Assembly (NCBI RefSeq): GCF_000003605.2 | Contig: NW_003109089.1 | Location: 35,649-99,648 of the forward strand | Reading direction: 5' to 3' | Source: Saccoglossus kowalevskii | Taxonomy: Eukaryota; Hemichordata; Enteropneusta; Harrimaniidae | DNA length: 64,000 nt | Shown: positions 24,378 to 37,474 of the stretch, piece after piece | Layout: the number at the start of each line of letters is the position of its first letter | How positions within the stretch are numbered: the stretch's first letter is position 1 | Program-made: the position numbers and the translations under genes | The notes under the pieces: generated by a model | The model's input: only the letters and a program-made list of their open reading frames with translations | What the model was told of the DNA's origin: nothing | Databases searched by the model: none

Positions 24378-27300
24378 ATGGACTGGAAATGCTTATATGC
24401 GCTCGTTGTATGCGTTGCACTGATAAACGGTAAGTAACAAAAGAACACGACCAACATGAAATCCATTAATCTAATTTGATTATAATGAAAAATTGTGTTT
24501 AGTAGTTTTCTCTGTAATATTATAAATGTCCAATTTTCATCGACTTACTCAGATTACTCAGATAAAGTCGTATGAACGCGCGACATATCAATATCTTGTG
24601 CCTTTATATTGTGGTAAACGTACGCGTCATGATACTTTCTCTGTGCTCGCGCTTTGCAGGAGGGGTTGGTTTGGTTAAAGTGATGTAATGAAATGTGTGT
24701 ATTTACAGTTGAAACGGGAATTTATTCATAATGTGTTTTCATACGATATATTAACGCTTATTATTTCTAATGCCGATTGAATCTTGTTTTCTAACAACAA
24801 CCTATATTGTGATATTGTCGATATCAGGATAAACCCTCTATAGGAAATCAAAAATATCCTTGGGTTTTATAAAAGTAGTGGTCCAGTGGTAATTTCATTG
24901 CTGTCGCATTCATGCTCCCGTCCAGCTAAGTTCCTTCACATATCTGTGAAATGGTATCATATTCAATATGTGCATATATTACTTTGTAGATTGTCTATTG
25001 CAAATATTTATTATTATATTTGTTCTTTATTGTTGTTGAACAGCATGCTCGGGTTCACAAGTAGAAGACCGTTTGCAAAGTTTGTTATTTACTAATTATA
25101 ATAAAAATGTACGCCCTGTGGAAAGCTACAATGAATCATTAGTTTTGGAATTTGGGTTATCAATTACGCAACTGTTGGAAGTGGTAAGTTTTTCTCTTAG
25201 CAATTCGTGTATATTGCGCATGCAGCACACATCATCAATCTAACGAATGTGCCGGGGAATGTTTTTTATTATCAATCGAGCATTCATCAACCTCCATTGT
25301 TTGAGTTTAGGCGCGATGAAAAGTAAAATTATTCGAGGTCAAAGGTGTGCGTAGCCCGGCGTTAATTATTGTATTATTGTGTTTCGAGCGTTTCACAGGA
25401 TCGATTCGTATAATTAAATTAATCATCGTTGTTTTTTTGTTTTTTTAAATGCAAATCACAATACAATGTTATCAAATGTTTAGCGACTGGGCATATGTAT
25501 GATGCATATAGGGCATTTGAACGCATTGAAAATCGCTGTGTTTACTAATATTGTGACAAGTGTTGAAAATCAGTAATCAAATTAGGATCACTCTATTAGA
25601 CAACGTACAATTTGTTCAACCCCCTCCAAATGTTCACTGTGACCCAGAATTTCAGATTTCAACTAAAACAAACACACTCACGCTTAGTAAAACATATTTT
25701 TGTTACGCTTATTAACATTTTCAGTTGCCTTTGGTCATGATTATATTGATTCTATATGCCAACTCACAAAATTTCACTTAAATTTGGTGTTCCTCAGTGT
25801 GTGGTCGGCTGAACCGCCTACACCATGATGACTGCCTTAATTTGACACAGACAATCAAGTTGCATCCAGTTATTTTATGTCTATACAAAACTGGATTAAT
25901 TCTGGTTTACGCCAGTAAGACCGTTCTAAAATGTATTTACCAAGTATTGATTGCCATGTACTGTCACAATGGGATATACCGTTCAAAGCAAAGAAGGAAT
26001 CTTGAATTCTTAGCAAATAAACAAAAAATAGACGCAAATTCTGCAAGATTATAAGGCAGACAAAGGTATGCATTCTCAGCCTAGGGGCTCGGTCTCTAAT
26101 GATATTGAGTCCCCTAAGAGCTAGAAAAACATCTAATAAAAACAACCCTATTTATAAAATTGTATAATTCGATAGCTCGTGGTTCTAATGTTACTCTTAG
26201 GAATAAAAATGTTGAAAATTAGGGTGATGAGATTTTAAAATTAATGACTACTGCTCGTTAATTTAGATATAGTTAAATCAGAACTGATATTTCTTTTGGA
26301 AAGTTAATGTTCATTGAACTAACTAAACTAAATTATACACTGTACGATGTAACCTGTAAAGCAAAAAACATTTGGTTTTGTAATTGACAGTAAAATGCGA
26401 GCTCGAATGAAGTAAACCATAGTTCGTGGTTATTCGTACGCAAGTTTTCGGGAGTCTGCTGTTACCCATTCGATTTCAAAATTCCTTGATTTGATTTATG
26501 AATGAATTATGAATTTATGAATTTTATGATGCGTCACAGCATTATGGGAAGACGACAAAACTGAAATTGGGCGCCGCAATAAACATATTAACAGAAAACG
26601 TAACTGTCTAACGTAAAGTCGTAACACACCCACTGAATTTCAGTTTCTGACAAGAGTTATCCGATTTGTTGGCAGGAGCCATCGCCCATGAACGTAATAA
26701 ACTGTTGACGGGTAATCCGAGTGTGGCCATATAAGAGGCCACCGGCCGTCTACTGGTATAGATGATCAGTCGACAAATTTATTAATTAGACACCATGCGA
26801 AGAACTCAAATACTATTTCACTTTAGCCAACATGCCGGCACTCCATGGTGCTGTTCGGCCACCTGTTCTGATAAAATATATTGAAATTATTTTTAGGCAA
26901 TATCACGAGCAATGACAATAATGCGCTCGTAGGTTTTTTTAAGTAATATCACATATTTGAGGATGATTCTTGCCTACGACTCAGAATGATATAGAAGTGT
27001 TACGTGTGCTCAGTGCTTCCGAAACATCAAAATTTGGCTTTATTCATCAAACTCCATAAATATTCCACCTACTGATTTATTTTGCTATACAATATACGTC
27101 ATTGAGTGCAATCAAATACTATCAAATTGTACAGTAGATTACGTTACTGGAATATAATATACCGAAAATGGTAATTGGTAACCGCAATCGTTTGTAATTA
27201 CTCAACATAAACATACGGATAATGATCCTTCGTCTAATATTTGAATAAGGAATAAAACGTAATAGAACTTACGTAATTCCCAAGTGTCTAAAGTATCGTT

Positions 27301-30300
27301 TTGTTTGTGCTGTGAACCACATTGTTCACTGTGTGCCGTGTTTCACTTACATATTTTATTTCACACTCGTGGAGTAAAATGTGCTCACTCTAACACCATC
27401 TTTTGAAGATCATGTAACTTTTCATCTGTAACTCGTTTCATTCATTCATTGTGATTAACATGTCAATCGCTGGCATAATATCTCCGTATTCGTTATTAAA
27501 TCACTTTTCGGATTATGTTTCTTGATATCGGTTAGGTATTGTATGTGGGATTGGTTGGTTGAGGGCACTGTCAAAACATCTAATAATAAAGATACAATAA
27601 CGGATGAGAATATATTGTGTTCGGCACTGAATGTTGAAAAATCCGTTTGATTATGACTCATCGTAAACTAAATACGTTGTTTTTGTACTGCCACACAAAA
27701 TAGTATTCGTTCAAAAAACTAATACGCTTAATATACATGTAGCCTCGTTAAAACGAACTCTTTGGGAGACATGCAATTAGTTTGTTATAGTGAAATGTTC
27801 ACTATAATGAAGCACATACTACATTGGGTTTGTTATGAGCGGGAGACATGTTATGTGTTCATTATATCAGGAAATTCATTATAAGGTTACAGTGTAACTG
27901 TTACTATGACTACAACTCGTCTATAAAACATTTAGAGCGCATGCGTATTAGAGTTCTCAATTGTTTCGTCTAATGAATATTAAGTTGTGCTCAACAAAAC
28001 AACGTTGTTGCGTAAAAGATAAAGCGTGTTAATTGTTAAGCACTATTATTTTCATCTTTTGCATATTCAAACTAGCAGCGCAAACTATCGACCATTATTT
28101 GATACAATGTACTAAATATGTGACGTCATCTAAGCTTGTTCACGTTACGGAGCAATTCCAGTATGACATTTTTTTAAATAGCTTTGATTTATGTTTTGTA
28201 GCATGAAAAAAATCAAATCATAGTATCAAGTTGTTGGGTTGAACAGGTTAGTTTTTCACTTTGTTTTTATTCTTATTTGCATAAAAATATTCATTTGAAA
28301 ATAAAGTACATTTTGTGTTGTTATGTGATAATTGGCAATCATTCTATAATCTTGTTGAAAATTGTATTTTTTGTACACTGTGTGTTTACACAATGTCTGT
28401 AAATATTCAATATATTGTGAATATTACAGTGTTTGTGAATTATGATCCAATCACACACACAATGAAAAAATAACAGATACAAACGTGTTTTAACTTTACA
28501 GGTCTGGGTTGATTATCGGTTGTCATGGAATCCATACAATTTCAATAATGTTAGTTACTTAGTTATACCAACAGATTGGGTATGGCGCCCAGATATTGTG
28601 CTTGAGAACAGGTATGATTTTAACATAAAAATTGACTTTGGACGCAAATTGTCGCCGAGATCTCGTTAAGAGCGAGACTCACGAGTGTTTCATTAAACAG
28701 AGAGCCGATGAGTTCAGTACATTTAAAATAAAATAAAAATCGAATGCGTTGAGATTCTTAATAATGAAGTCAATTTAACTATGTCCGCTTTTCAGTTGGT
28801 TTTTGCTACAATTCACAGATTGAATAAAACAGTTTGGAAAATAAATATCTCTTGCAAAATTTTTTTTTCAAAATAGAAAATATTAAATTAATAAAAAATC
28901 AACTTATAGCATTGAATCGATTACAAGTTAATAACCAAACGCCAAAAGTGCGGTCTGTGAAAGTATCTTTTATCAAAACATTTAGTAAACTGAGTAATCC
29001 ATTTTCGCCTGTTTCGCATCCCAGATTGTCGTCGCTGATCTAGAATCTAGACAACAGAATGATCCATTGTTCGAAAAATGTTCCGACAATTGACGTTTAC
29101 ACACTTTCCCTTTTCAGCGGCAATGGTGTGTACAACATCCCACTATCACAGTTCGTGACCCTGGAATCCGATGGCACGGTCTACCTGACACCACCGGCCA
29201 TCTTTGAAGTGCCCTGCAAGCTGAATATTAAATATTTTCCTTTCGACGTCCAGCAGTGTAGCTTGCACTTTGGGCCTTGGGAATACACTGGCGAACACGT
29301 GTCATTGCGGCCATTGTACGATGTGGTTATTAGAGATAAATACACTACAAATACTGAATGGAATCTGATCAATTCAACGGTAGAAATAATAGATGATTTC
29401 CCTGAATGTTGCCCGGATGAGGTATACAGCGTTCTTGCGTTCACTCTCACTTTCGCAAGACGACCTCTTTACTATATAGTTAATATTTTAGTACCATGCC
29501 TGATGATGGCGCTGTTGACTTTATTGATGTTTTGTCTGCACCCGGATTCAGGAGAAAAGATTTCTCTGGGTATCTCCATACTGATCGCCATGTCTGTGTT
29601 TAGTTTGTTAGTGGCTGATATTATGCCCCCAACGTCGGAAATGATACCTGTGATTGCACAATACGTAATGTTTAATATGTTCCTCATTGCATGCTCTACT
29701 GTGATATCAGTAGGCGTGCTTAGTTTGCATAATCGCAACGTGCACAGCCTGCACATGCACCCGGTCATACGCAAGATTTTTATGCACTACATTCCCAAAG
29801 CATTATGTATGCAAAGATGTCATGCTAGCATTATGAAATCTCATTCGATCACGCATGATTTGTCACCGCATGTATGCGGGTCAGAATTAAAAACCGACAG
29901 CAAGACGGGTCAAGTAGTTGTTGTCACACACACGAACACAGTGTTCGATCAAGACGAGCCACAGGAGACAAATTGCAATTCATCTGTTAATATTGGGAAC
30001 GGAAGACCACACAAAAAAGCAAAACACCGACATTGCCGGAAAGCGGATAGCACTACACTAGAACAGTTGTTGGAGGAGGTTATGCTCATTCGACAACGGG
30101 CGCAGCACGTCGAGGCAGAGAAATTAGTAAGTAAACATTATTTTCATAAACAATTTTACGCACGACATCTGTTCATAATGTAAAAACTGAAATCATCATA
30201 CACCATAAGGAGTTTGTTTTGATTCCGAGTGACGGTTGCAACCTTAGTTTTGTAATTGCGAATACACCTGTCCAGTATGTACACCACAACAGGTACGAAT

Positions 30301-30615
30301 GGGTAATATGACTTGTTCTCTGGAATTTCAAGAGTCGTACACATTCATCATTTAGCCTGCGTGCAACAATCCATTTAACAAAGAAACATGCAAACGTCGC
30401 TAGTAGTTGAGACAATATAACAAAATAGAATGCCGGATCCAGGGTCTAATGTTTTTTGACAATGTTTTTTTTCTCTATATATATTATAGATGCTTGATGA
30501 CTGGAAATATGTCGCTGCTGTCGTAGATCGTATGTTTCTATACGTATCTACGCTCGTTTACATCATAGGAACATTTGTCATATTCGCACAGCCGGAAGTG
30601 TTGTCGTCATTATAA
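24378..30615 (+). CDS. Nicotinic acetylcholine receptor alpha-type subunit, 6 exons
   Basis: Subunit of a pentameric ligand-gated cation channel. Exons: 24378-24429, 25044-25183, 28202-28246, 28502-28611, 29118-30126, 30490-30615; 493 codons plus TAA, all GT-AG. The 45-nt and 110-nt exons match the conserved nAChR exon pattern. Signal MDWKCLYALVVCVALIN; LEFGLSITQLLEV and WVDYRLSWNP; Cys-loop C149-C163 with the FPFD core; vicinal C213-C214 (alpha-type); M1 about 232-257; M2 about 264-283 preceded by GEK (cation-selective); M3 about 290-315; long cytoplasmic loop; M4 about 466-487. The M2 end LLVADIMPPTSE recalls alpha9/10-like and invertebrate subunits. N-glycosylation sites NES, NVS and NST. 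Odd points: loop A has VLEN where VLYN is usual, and Pro211 sits where loop-C Tyr190 is expected, while Trp170 and Tyr219 are kept. Initiation could instead use in-frame ATGs upstream (24213, 24249). Confidence 0.95.
25184..28201. other. 3-kb intron 2 of the receptor gene
   Basis: AT-rich intron between the N-terminal exon and the 45-nt exon. It holds a short degenerate direct repeat at 27.76-27.90 kb. No nested gene is supported; the open frames near 25.8-26.1 kb on both strands have no domain or splice context. Confidence 0.6.
27764..27897. repeat. Degenerate two-unit direct repeat
   Basis: GGGAGACATG begins each unit at 27764 and 27841 (77 bp apart). Both units then carry TTCACTATA or TTCATTATA motifs, with a third TTCATTATAAGG near 27876. 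Probably a remnant of a dispersed tandem repeat; family unknown. Confidence 0.45.
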
Positions 30616-32189
30616 ACCGAGAGGGGTATGGCGGGAGATTCTAACGTTATAAGTGGATCAAATCATCATTAAAAACTGGGATGGTAACATACGTACAATT
30701 GCAGAACGAAAACTGTTATTTACAGTAACTGTTCATTTACATGAATACGCAAAAATAACAGAGAAATATGTGTGAAATGTGAGAGACGTTCCATGCAAAT
30801 CATATTTTGGGATGTGGTTAACTTCAAAGAGCAGAATGTGCCATATTCCAACATGTCCGATATTTTTCACAATGTTATTGTCGTTTTGATCCGAAACAAC
30901 GGAACATCTGATTTATACACGTGTTCGTTTTTTTTTCAATTTTGTCTTGAATTTTTAATTTAATTTGAAGGAAGAGTCGCGTATAAAGTCTAATGCAATC
31001 GTGAAAACACATAGGAAATCAACAGAACTTAAAAAGGACGGTAGTCGTCGCTTCGCGAATGTGCGTAGTTTGTGCTGATAAACAATACGCCGGTGACTCA
31101 TTCGAAACCCTCCAAAGAAATTATCTAGTTAAAACTTGGTAACGTCTCAGCCAAACTCGCCATCTTTGTTTGCAAGAGTCCCATATCTTGCGCATGCGTG
31201 TTGCGACGACCACCACCCTTTAAAGAACATTATGACAATATTGACCGTTATTTCACGACAACCGGATGTGTCTTAAAACCTAAAACACGTATGTTGTGTG
31301 TATATACAATCATATATAACTTTTTACTTGTATATATATATATATATATATATGTATATAGCTACTCGCGAGATACTCGTATAGCTTTGTGTTATTTTAT
31401 ACCCACTCCCGAGGAAGTATGTTTCATCTAACTAATGTGCATTAAAGTACGCATGCCAAGAACATTAAAAAGTGATTGTTTGTCTGTCAGTTTGCAAAAT
31501 ATATTCAGTATAGTTTGGTTAAGGTATAGTTTTTGCTACAAGTCACCAAATGACGCCAATCAGTATATATTACGTTCCTAATATTGTCACATGACCATGG
31601 TATGGGTCAACCATGAGCTTATTTATTCATTAATTATTTAAAAACACAAATTATAAACATGAATAAGTGAGCGGCAAGTGTCGAAATAGATAATGCATCA
31701 GGTAGTGATTCGACAAAACTAGTGACAACACTACCTTTACAGACAAAATGAAATTAAGTGCCAAAGGAGTGGGATGATATTTCAAATTCGAGTTACGATT
31801 CCCAACCCATGTGAGAAACTTCATTTCACGTGGCTGACAAAAACATAGCCACTGATGCTCTTAGCTACGTGAGGGTAGGGGCAATCGAATTGGAGCATGG
31901 GTATCTATGCTCTAACATGGCATTATAAAATACTTGAAATACGTACAAACATTTTCCAACAAATAATAAACAAACTATATTTGCGAGTGGAATCCCCGGA
32001 TGCAGAATCACACGGAGAAAAAAATACCCTTTTGGAAAAAAATACCCTTATCTGTTGTTTTCGATTTTAATAACCCTAAACACGTACTAACGTGGAGATT
32101 ACTATCTGTTTGAAAACCACACGTAATACACGTTTTATGTGTTGCGGAATGCTTACCAAGTTTCGATTCAAGTGCCCACCCGGAGCTCA

Positions 32190-32240
32190 TATGGCACGGG
32201 TAGCTCAGTGTGGTTGCAATGTTGGCGGTTCAAACTTCGT
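32190..32240 (+). repeat. Truncated tRNA-like (SINE head) fragment
   Basis: A textbook A box TAGCTCAGTGTGG (32201-32213) is followed only 26 nt after its start by a B-box-like GGTTCAAACTT. This is too close for a tRNA (about 43 expected), so the anticodon arm is missing. Likely a decayed tRNA-derived SINE. Confidence 0.4.
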
Positions 32241-32633
32241 GAAGGATTCCAAGACGAGTTTCACATCACATCGGGGAAAACATCCACTAACAATAAACTT
32301 TAAATACACTCAAAAGTGTGTGTACTCTAATAATATTAATCATAAAAGTTCACCCGCAATTACCTCAGTCTGATCTACACTGATGGTATGCCGGATGACA
32401 GTGCAGCATTCAGCGTTTGTGAATCAAAGTTACCATCAAAACATTGTCGTCTGGCAACATTGCTGGTTCATATATTACGCATTATGTCATCATTTTGAAC
32501 GTGGCCATCGGTCAAGTAATATCAGGATGTGTTTCGAACGAAACCCACCCTTTTAAAGGCACAATATTTCATTAAAAATAGCCGTGTATGGTGCGTATTT
32601 TAAGGATTTCCTAGGCTTGTAACTGACAAAATT

Positions 32634-32856
32634 TGTCGAGGCGATGTGTTTAATAAATAACAAAATACCTGTTTATGACATATTCTACAATGTCGATGAT
32701 AGCGCTGATTCAGATACCAAGTAAAATATAAGCATGCAACTTTCAACGCCGTACGTTTCTCTACAGGTATTGTATTAAACCATGTGGAGTGAACAGCTTT
32801 TGATATAAAGCGTTTTTGATCATGAGTATGAATCTTATGTGTGTGTTTTACGTTGG

Positions 32857-32933
<77 letters not shown>

Positions 32934-33265
32934 CAATAATAACAATAATAATAATAATAATAATATTTTCATATAACAATCAAGGATATTTAGACATATA
33001 TCTATACTCGACGTGTAACTACAAAAATATGTGTATCACACGGGAGCCTGGTTATTTCGTACTAGATATTTTGTGACAAAATGAAAAAAATATAAGAAAA
33101 CAAGAACTGTGTTAAATTAATTGTCAGATGGGGGGGGGGTCGATCTTGTATAACTGCTGACTTAATTACCGCATTACATTTTATGTGACACGTTATGATT
33201 GTATTTCATGTTATGGCCTTCAAAGAACACGTACACGTTTCCTGTATATTCTGAAACGTATACAT
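32634..33265 (-). pseudogene. Decayed duplicate of the expansin membrane-anchor exon and flank
   Basis: 32634-32740 aligns with 37315-37420, which includes the last exon of the expansin-like gene: shared TAAATAACAAA and GATACCAAGTAAAA. The order of the following features is also shared: an (AAT)n or (TTA)n array, AACAATCAA or AATAATCAA, a run of 9 to 11 G, then a CACGTACACGTTTCCTGTAT-like segment. Read on the minus strand the exon equivalent gives AYILLGI, an in-frame stop, then ISAIIDIVEYVINR, against AAVLLGIGALIEVAECVIRK in the intact copy. It therefore looks non-functional. Confidence 0.6.
32858..32965. repeat. (AAT)n microsatellite
   Basis: About 36 trinucleotide units with a few AAC interruptions near the right end. 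The plus-strand frame through it reads as poly-isoleucine and is not a gene. Confidence 0.95.
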
Positions 33266-36200
33266 TGATACAATATTGCATTACATACAGTGTCATTACC
33301 AGTGGATTTTATGATGTCATCACTAAACATTATCCACCATGATGAATTCCCATAAGCTGCACCTAGGCCTCGGTACCAAGCATATGTTTTATTCGAAAAC
33401 GAATAAAAGAGGATCGTTAATATTTTAATCGACAATAAAATAAAAATATCTATTTTTGTAAAATTTAAATATTAGATTTAAATTTCGAAACTAGGTAAAT
33501 TATATTAGCACAAAGTCGCCCGGTCTATAGGCCGTTACACGCTTTGAGTGCGTGCACACTTTATGCTCCATGTACGGGCTCTACTAGTACCTTGCACAAA
33601 TGTTTCATACAAAGTGTGCTTTCCATATGCGCAGTCATGTGTGTACCAGATTTCTCGTTATTTTATTCATGACGTGGAGAACAAATGAGACTGTTCTTAC
33701 GCATTACAAATATAGTTTATTAACAAGGGTTTAATACTTTGATTGTGGTCTGAATTGAAGGTACTCGTCAAAAACCTAGATCAATATTTAGGTTCCAGAC
33801 TGATGAGGAACACTTTCAATTGCGATTTACATGTATGACGTGGTGTAGACGGCCAACTTTAGAATGTCATTGACCTTGTCACGTGGATTGTAAAGCTCAG
33901 CAATTGGAAAGAATGTTTATAAGTTTATCCTGGAACGCCATAAGAATTTTAATTTTCACATTTTAACGTAAGAAATAGGTCGTCTAAAATGGTCGACGCA
34001 TCGATTTCACGGCGGAGTTTCACAGATAATAAATAGTACTGATCAATATATTTGGATTTTCGGCCCCTAAGTGACTGTCATTAAACACTGTTGAATTGAG
34101 CTATATTCGTATGAAATTATTGTTAAATTCCGGAGTGGTTAGCCCCCCTGTACCAAATTGAATTATAGTTGTATACCAGTATATAGGTATTTCTTCAAAT
34201 GACAGCGCCCCATCAGTTGCATAATTCTGATTTTATTTTTGGCCCTTTGGTATTTTGCCGGAGTGTTACACTGAAAATTCAAATTGTTGCAGGAGTTGTA
34301 CACTTGCATGGCATCTGTGAAACACTAGTGTACAATAACGTATGTATTTTGAGTTTCATTTATAGTAAGAGTTTTTTTATTGTGTGCATGCATGTTCGAT
34401 GAAATTATTAACTCTGCGCAGACAAGTCTAATTAAAGTAATTCTAGCAATAGTACAGGTAATGGTAGACTTGCTACTTTTGTGGGAAGAGGTATCACGCC
34501 ATTACTATACTGTTTGGTACCTATGCTTTTGTTTGTATGGGCTATTTAGGCATTGTGGCGGGGGAAATATAGCCTTGGTTACTTGCGGGAATACTATTGT
34601 TTGTATTCCATTATTGCTTCACTTTATTATTGTTATTAGAGTTACTGGCATGTGTGCCTTGAAGCTTGACATTCTCTGTGGGCCAGCTTAACCAGGCGGA
34701 ATTAACGTGTTTTTTCATGGACCCGCTGGTGATTTTAGTTTTCATAATCCAGCCTTGCAATTCCAAAATCCGACGTACACAATTTATGACTGCGTACTTT
34801 TGTGTGAATATTTAAGTTTACAAGTCACATGAATTTACCTTGGTAGATTAAAAAGGTTAGTCATACTCACAAAATCAGTGTTATTTGTTTTTATATTTTC
34901 CTTTACAAGCAGTTACATAAGCTGTTTTACCTTTTATTATCGTATAATAAGACAGCCTCTGAATGGATAATACACCGGGTATTCATGAATGCGTGAATCT
35001 GTTTCATTTATATGTTTATAAATTTCAAATGGCGATTGAAAACAACTTGATCGAATACCGCTCGTATGAAGCTCTACTACTACTACTCTACTACAAATTT
35101 AATGACATTTATCGTTTTCGCTCATGGCAGTATTTCTGCAATGACTAAAGAATTATCGCAAAGACTCATGGGTGAGTCGTTATCACATGGTTTATATAGC
35201 CAATGAAAGCACTTGATTTGAATGAAGTACAATAAATGTCCATAAAACCGCGACAAATTCAAGCCTTTATGAACCAGGTGTAATTTCAGAGTTTTATTTT
35301 TGTATATTTACGTTTTTTTTTCTTCTTTAAAAGTTGTAATCAAGTTATTTGAGGTGCATCAAAGTGGGTAATAAGATGCAGTTATTGTATTAATGCTTAC
35401 TACATGTCATTGAGTGAAAGGTGGTATGAATATTATAAAGTTAAACAGATGAGACACTAATTTGCTGTTGAAAATGATGTGACTATGGGTGAGATCATTG
35501 CATGATTTCTAAAATTAATTGTTCAATGCACAGAAGGCATGATAATTTAGAGTTGAAAGTAATATGAATCCCGAGCCAGGCTCACCTGATAGTCTGTAAC
35601 GTCGGTGGAAAACGAGTAGAACGCAATCATACAAAAGAGGATCCTCACAGGAACCTGGCCACATTAAATACGAATGTTCTGAGAAGTATTGACATTAATA
35701 TTCATATGAATAATAACAAAAGGTAACTACGTAAATAAAATCAGTAAATGAAAAAGCCATACAAAACCTTGTGTATTTTTGAGATATTACAGATTATGGG
35801 TTAATTTATTAACGATTTACATGAATAATAATCAATCGATGTGTATCTGAAGGGGATTGCAAAAAAACAAAACAAAAAAACGCTCAAATACTAAACATGC
35901 AAAACCCAAAATATAGTTTGGTTGGGAAAATCTATACATTATTGTTTATCAATTACAAAAGAACAATTTATCAACAAATTGTTATATTACAAAGTTCAGT
36001 TGGAAATAAATTCGATAACATATCTGGATATCATGTCCTTATGGTAGTTCCGTACTAGATAGTGTAAACATTTGTTGAGCGATCACCGCTGTGTGAAGCA
36101 TCTATATAGAAGTAGTACAATCTACGTAACAATAACGGTAACAAATCACAGATTAGCAGATGTCCTTCGTAGCTCATTTCGTAATCACTGCAAATATATA

Positions 36201-36358
36201 TGGCGGCATGACTCTGCACTAACTTACATAACTATACATTCCTACTTAATTTCCCCAGATGACCAGACAACGCTTCCGTATTTGAGTGTATATGATACGT
36301 TTACACGATAACATTTTATTGGTGCCCTACGGGCGAATAAATCCTCGGGGTTGAACTT

Positions 36359-36418
36359 CGATATGGTTGAGCCCCGACATGGCTCCGACCGTGTATACGC
36401 ATCGGGGCTCAACTATCG
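36359..36418. repeat. Strong hairpin (inverted repeat)
   Basis: GTTGAGCCCCGA (36366-36377) pairs perfectly with TCGGGGCTCAAC (36402-36413). The stem extends as CGATA/TATCG across a 2-nt bulge, giving 17 bp around a 24-nt loop. A related direct copy, TCGGGGTTGAACTTCGAT, lies just upstream. GC-rich compared with the surroundings. Confidence 0.7.
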
Positions 36419-37352
36419 TAGCCGGAATCACGCCCTCAACCATCTTCTTCAACTAACCTTACATTTCAATATTGCGGAGACAACATCGTTTGTAATTTCA
36501 TGCAATTTGTGGCTTGACGAAAAGGTACGCGCCCTAATATCTATTTGGCAGAGTAAAAAAAATACTGCGATAAACTGATAGCTCAACGGGAAACAGAAAA
36601 ATGGCGTGCGAATAGGATGTAACACATTTAGCGTATTTTATCCTTATTTTATTCGAGATACCATTTTTTTCTCCCAGCTTAACAGCATCGTGCCATATAA
36701 AGAAACAACACAAGAACGACACCAACATCGTTTTCAGCCAAGTTTTTTTCATACTGAGTATTTGAGGGCACTATTATCTTCGACTCTGGTCGAACTGAAT
36801 TACCTCTGGCAAATCTCGGCTTTCGCTTGGCCCGGACCATAATCGCTTGGAGGAGCAGTAGTTCGTCTCCAATAGAATGCTGTCGCGTAAACGTAGCAAT
36901 TTTTTATTTCGTTATATACTATAAATGCAATTTCCAAGACAGTGTTATATTTTAGGTGTCCGCGCGTCGTGTCATATTTCAGCGGGTGTCACGTGATTGC
37001 CTGGTTTTGTATCATCATTGTCCATCAAACGCTGACGTCTTCTGGATCCTATGTGCATCCTGAATGCAATAGTGTAAAGAATGCATGGATTGATGAATGA
37101 AATGAGAGTACAGCAAATTAATACAAAAGTAAAGAACATCAACCATCAAAACGCCGTATCCGCGTTTAGCTACCCTCGTTCAATAATGCCCTGTATACGT
37201 ATATCTATCAAAACTTTCATTCATCACTACGTGTCTTATTTCATTTCTGTCGCTCTTGTGACACTTGTCAGGCGTTGATCAACGACGCACACACGCCCTC
37301 TAGCAGACAAATACTCCGAGGCGCTGTATTCAGTAAATAACAAAGTTATGGC

Positions 37353-37474
37353 TTACTTTCGGATAACACATTCTGCAACCTCGATAAGTGCGCCGATACC
37401 AAGTAAAACAGCAGCGAATATAAAAATATAGCCTAATCCTTTCACTTTTGGGTTTCCATTTTCTTGCGTGCTAC
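37353..37474 (-). CDS. Terminal transmembrane-anchor exon of the expansin gene
   Basis: A phase-1 acceptor (TTACTTAAAAG) gives SSTQENGNPKVKG, then the hydrophobic YIFIFAAVLLGIGALI, then EVAECVIRK and TAA. The joined codon with the stalk exon is AGT (Ser). The acceptor has a weak pyrimidine tract, and the hydrophobic segment is superficially like an ionotropic glutamate receptor M4. However, no other receptor exon lies nearby, whereas phase, orientation and spacing fit the stalk exon. Confidence 0.62.

Larger units (their letters stand above)
30616..37352. other. Intergenic, no intact gene recognised
   Basis: Between the end of the receptor gene and the end of the expansin gene. It contains a short (TA)n near 31.33 kb, a truncated tRNA-like head near 32.2 kb, the decayed anchor-exon duplicate at 32.63-33.27 kb with an (AAT)n array, and a hairpin at 36.36 kb. 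A minus-strand AATAAA at 36903-36908, about 450 nt past the expansin stop codon, is a candidate polyadenylation signal. Open frames at 34.2-35.1 kb are hydrophobic but show no family resemblance. Confidence 0.5.

Noticed and set aside
32816-33076. Frame rich in isoleucine
   Set aside because: Direct translation of the (AAT)n array.
37353-37474. Last transmembrane exon as an ionotropic glutamate receptor M4 segment
   Set aside because: The hydrophobic pattern is similar, but no ligand-binding or pore exons of that family lie nearby, and the exon fits the expansin stalk in phase and orientation.
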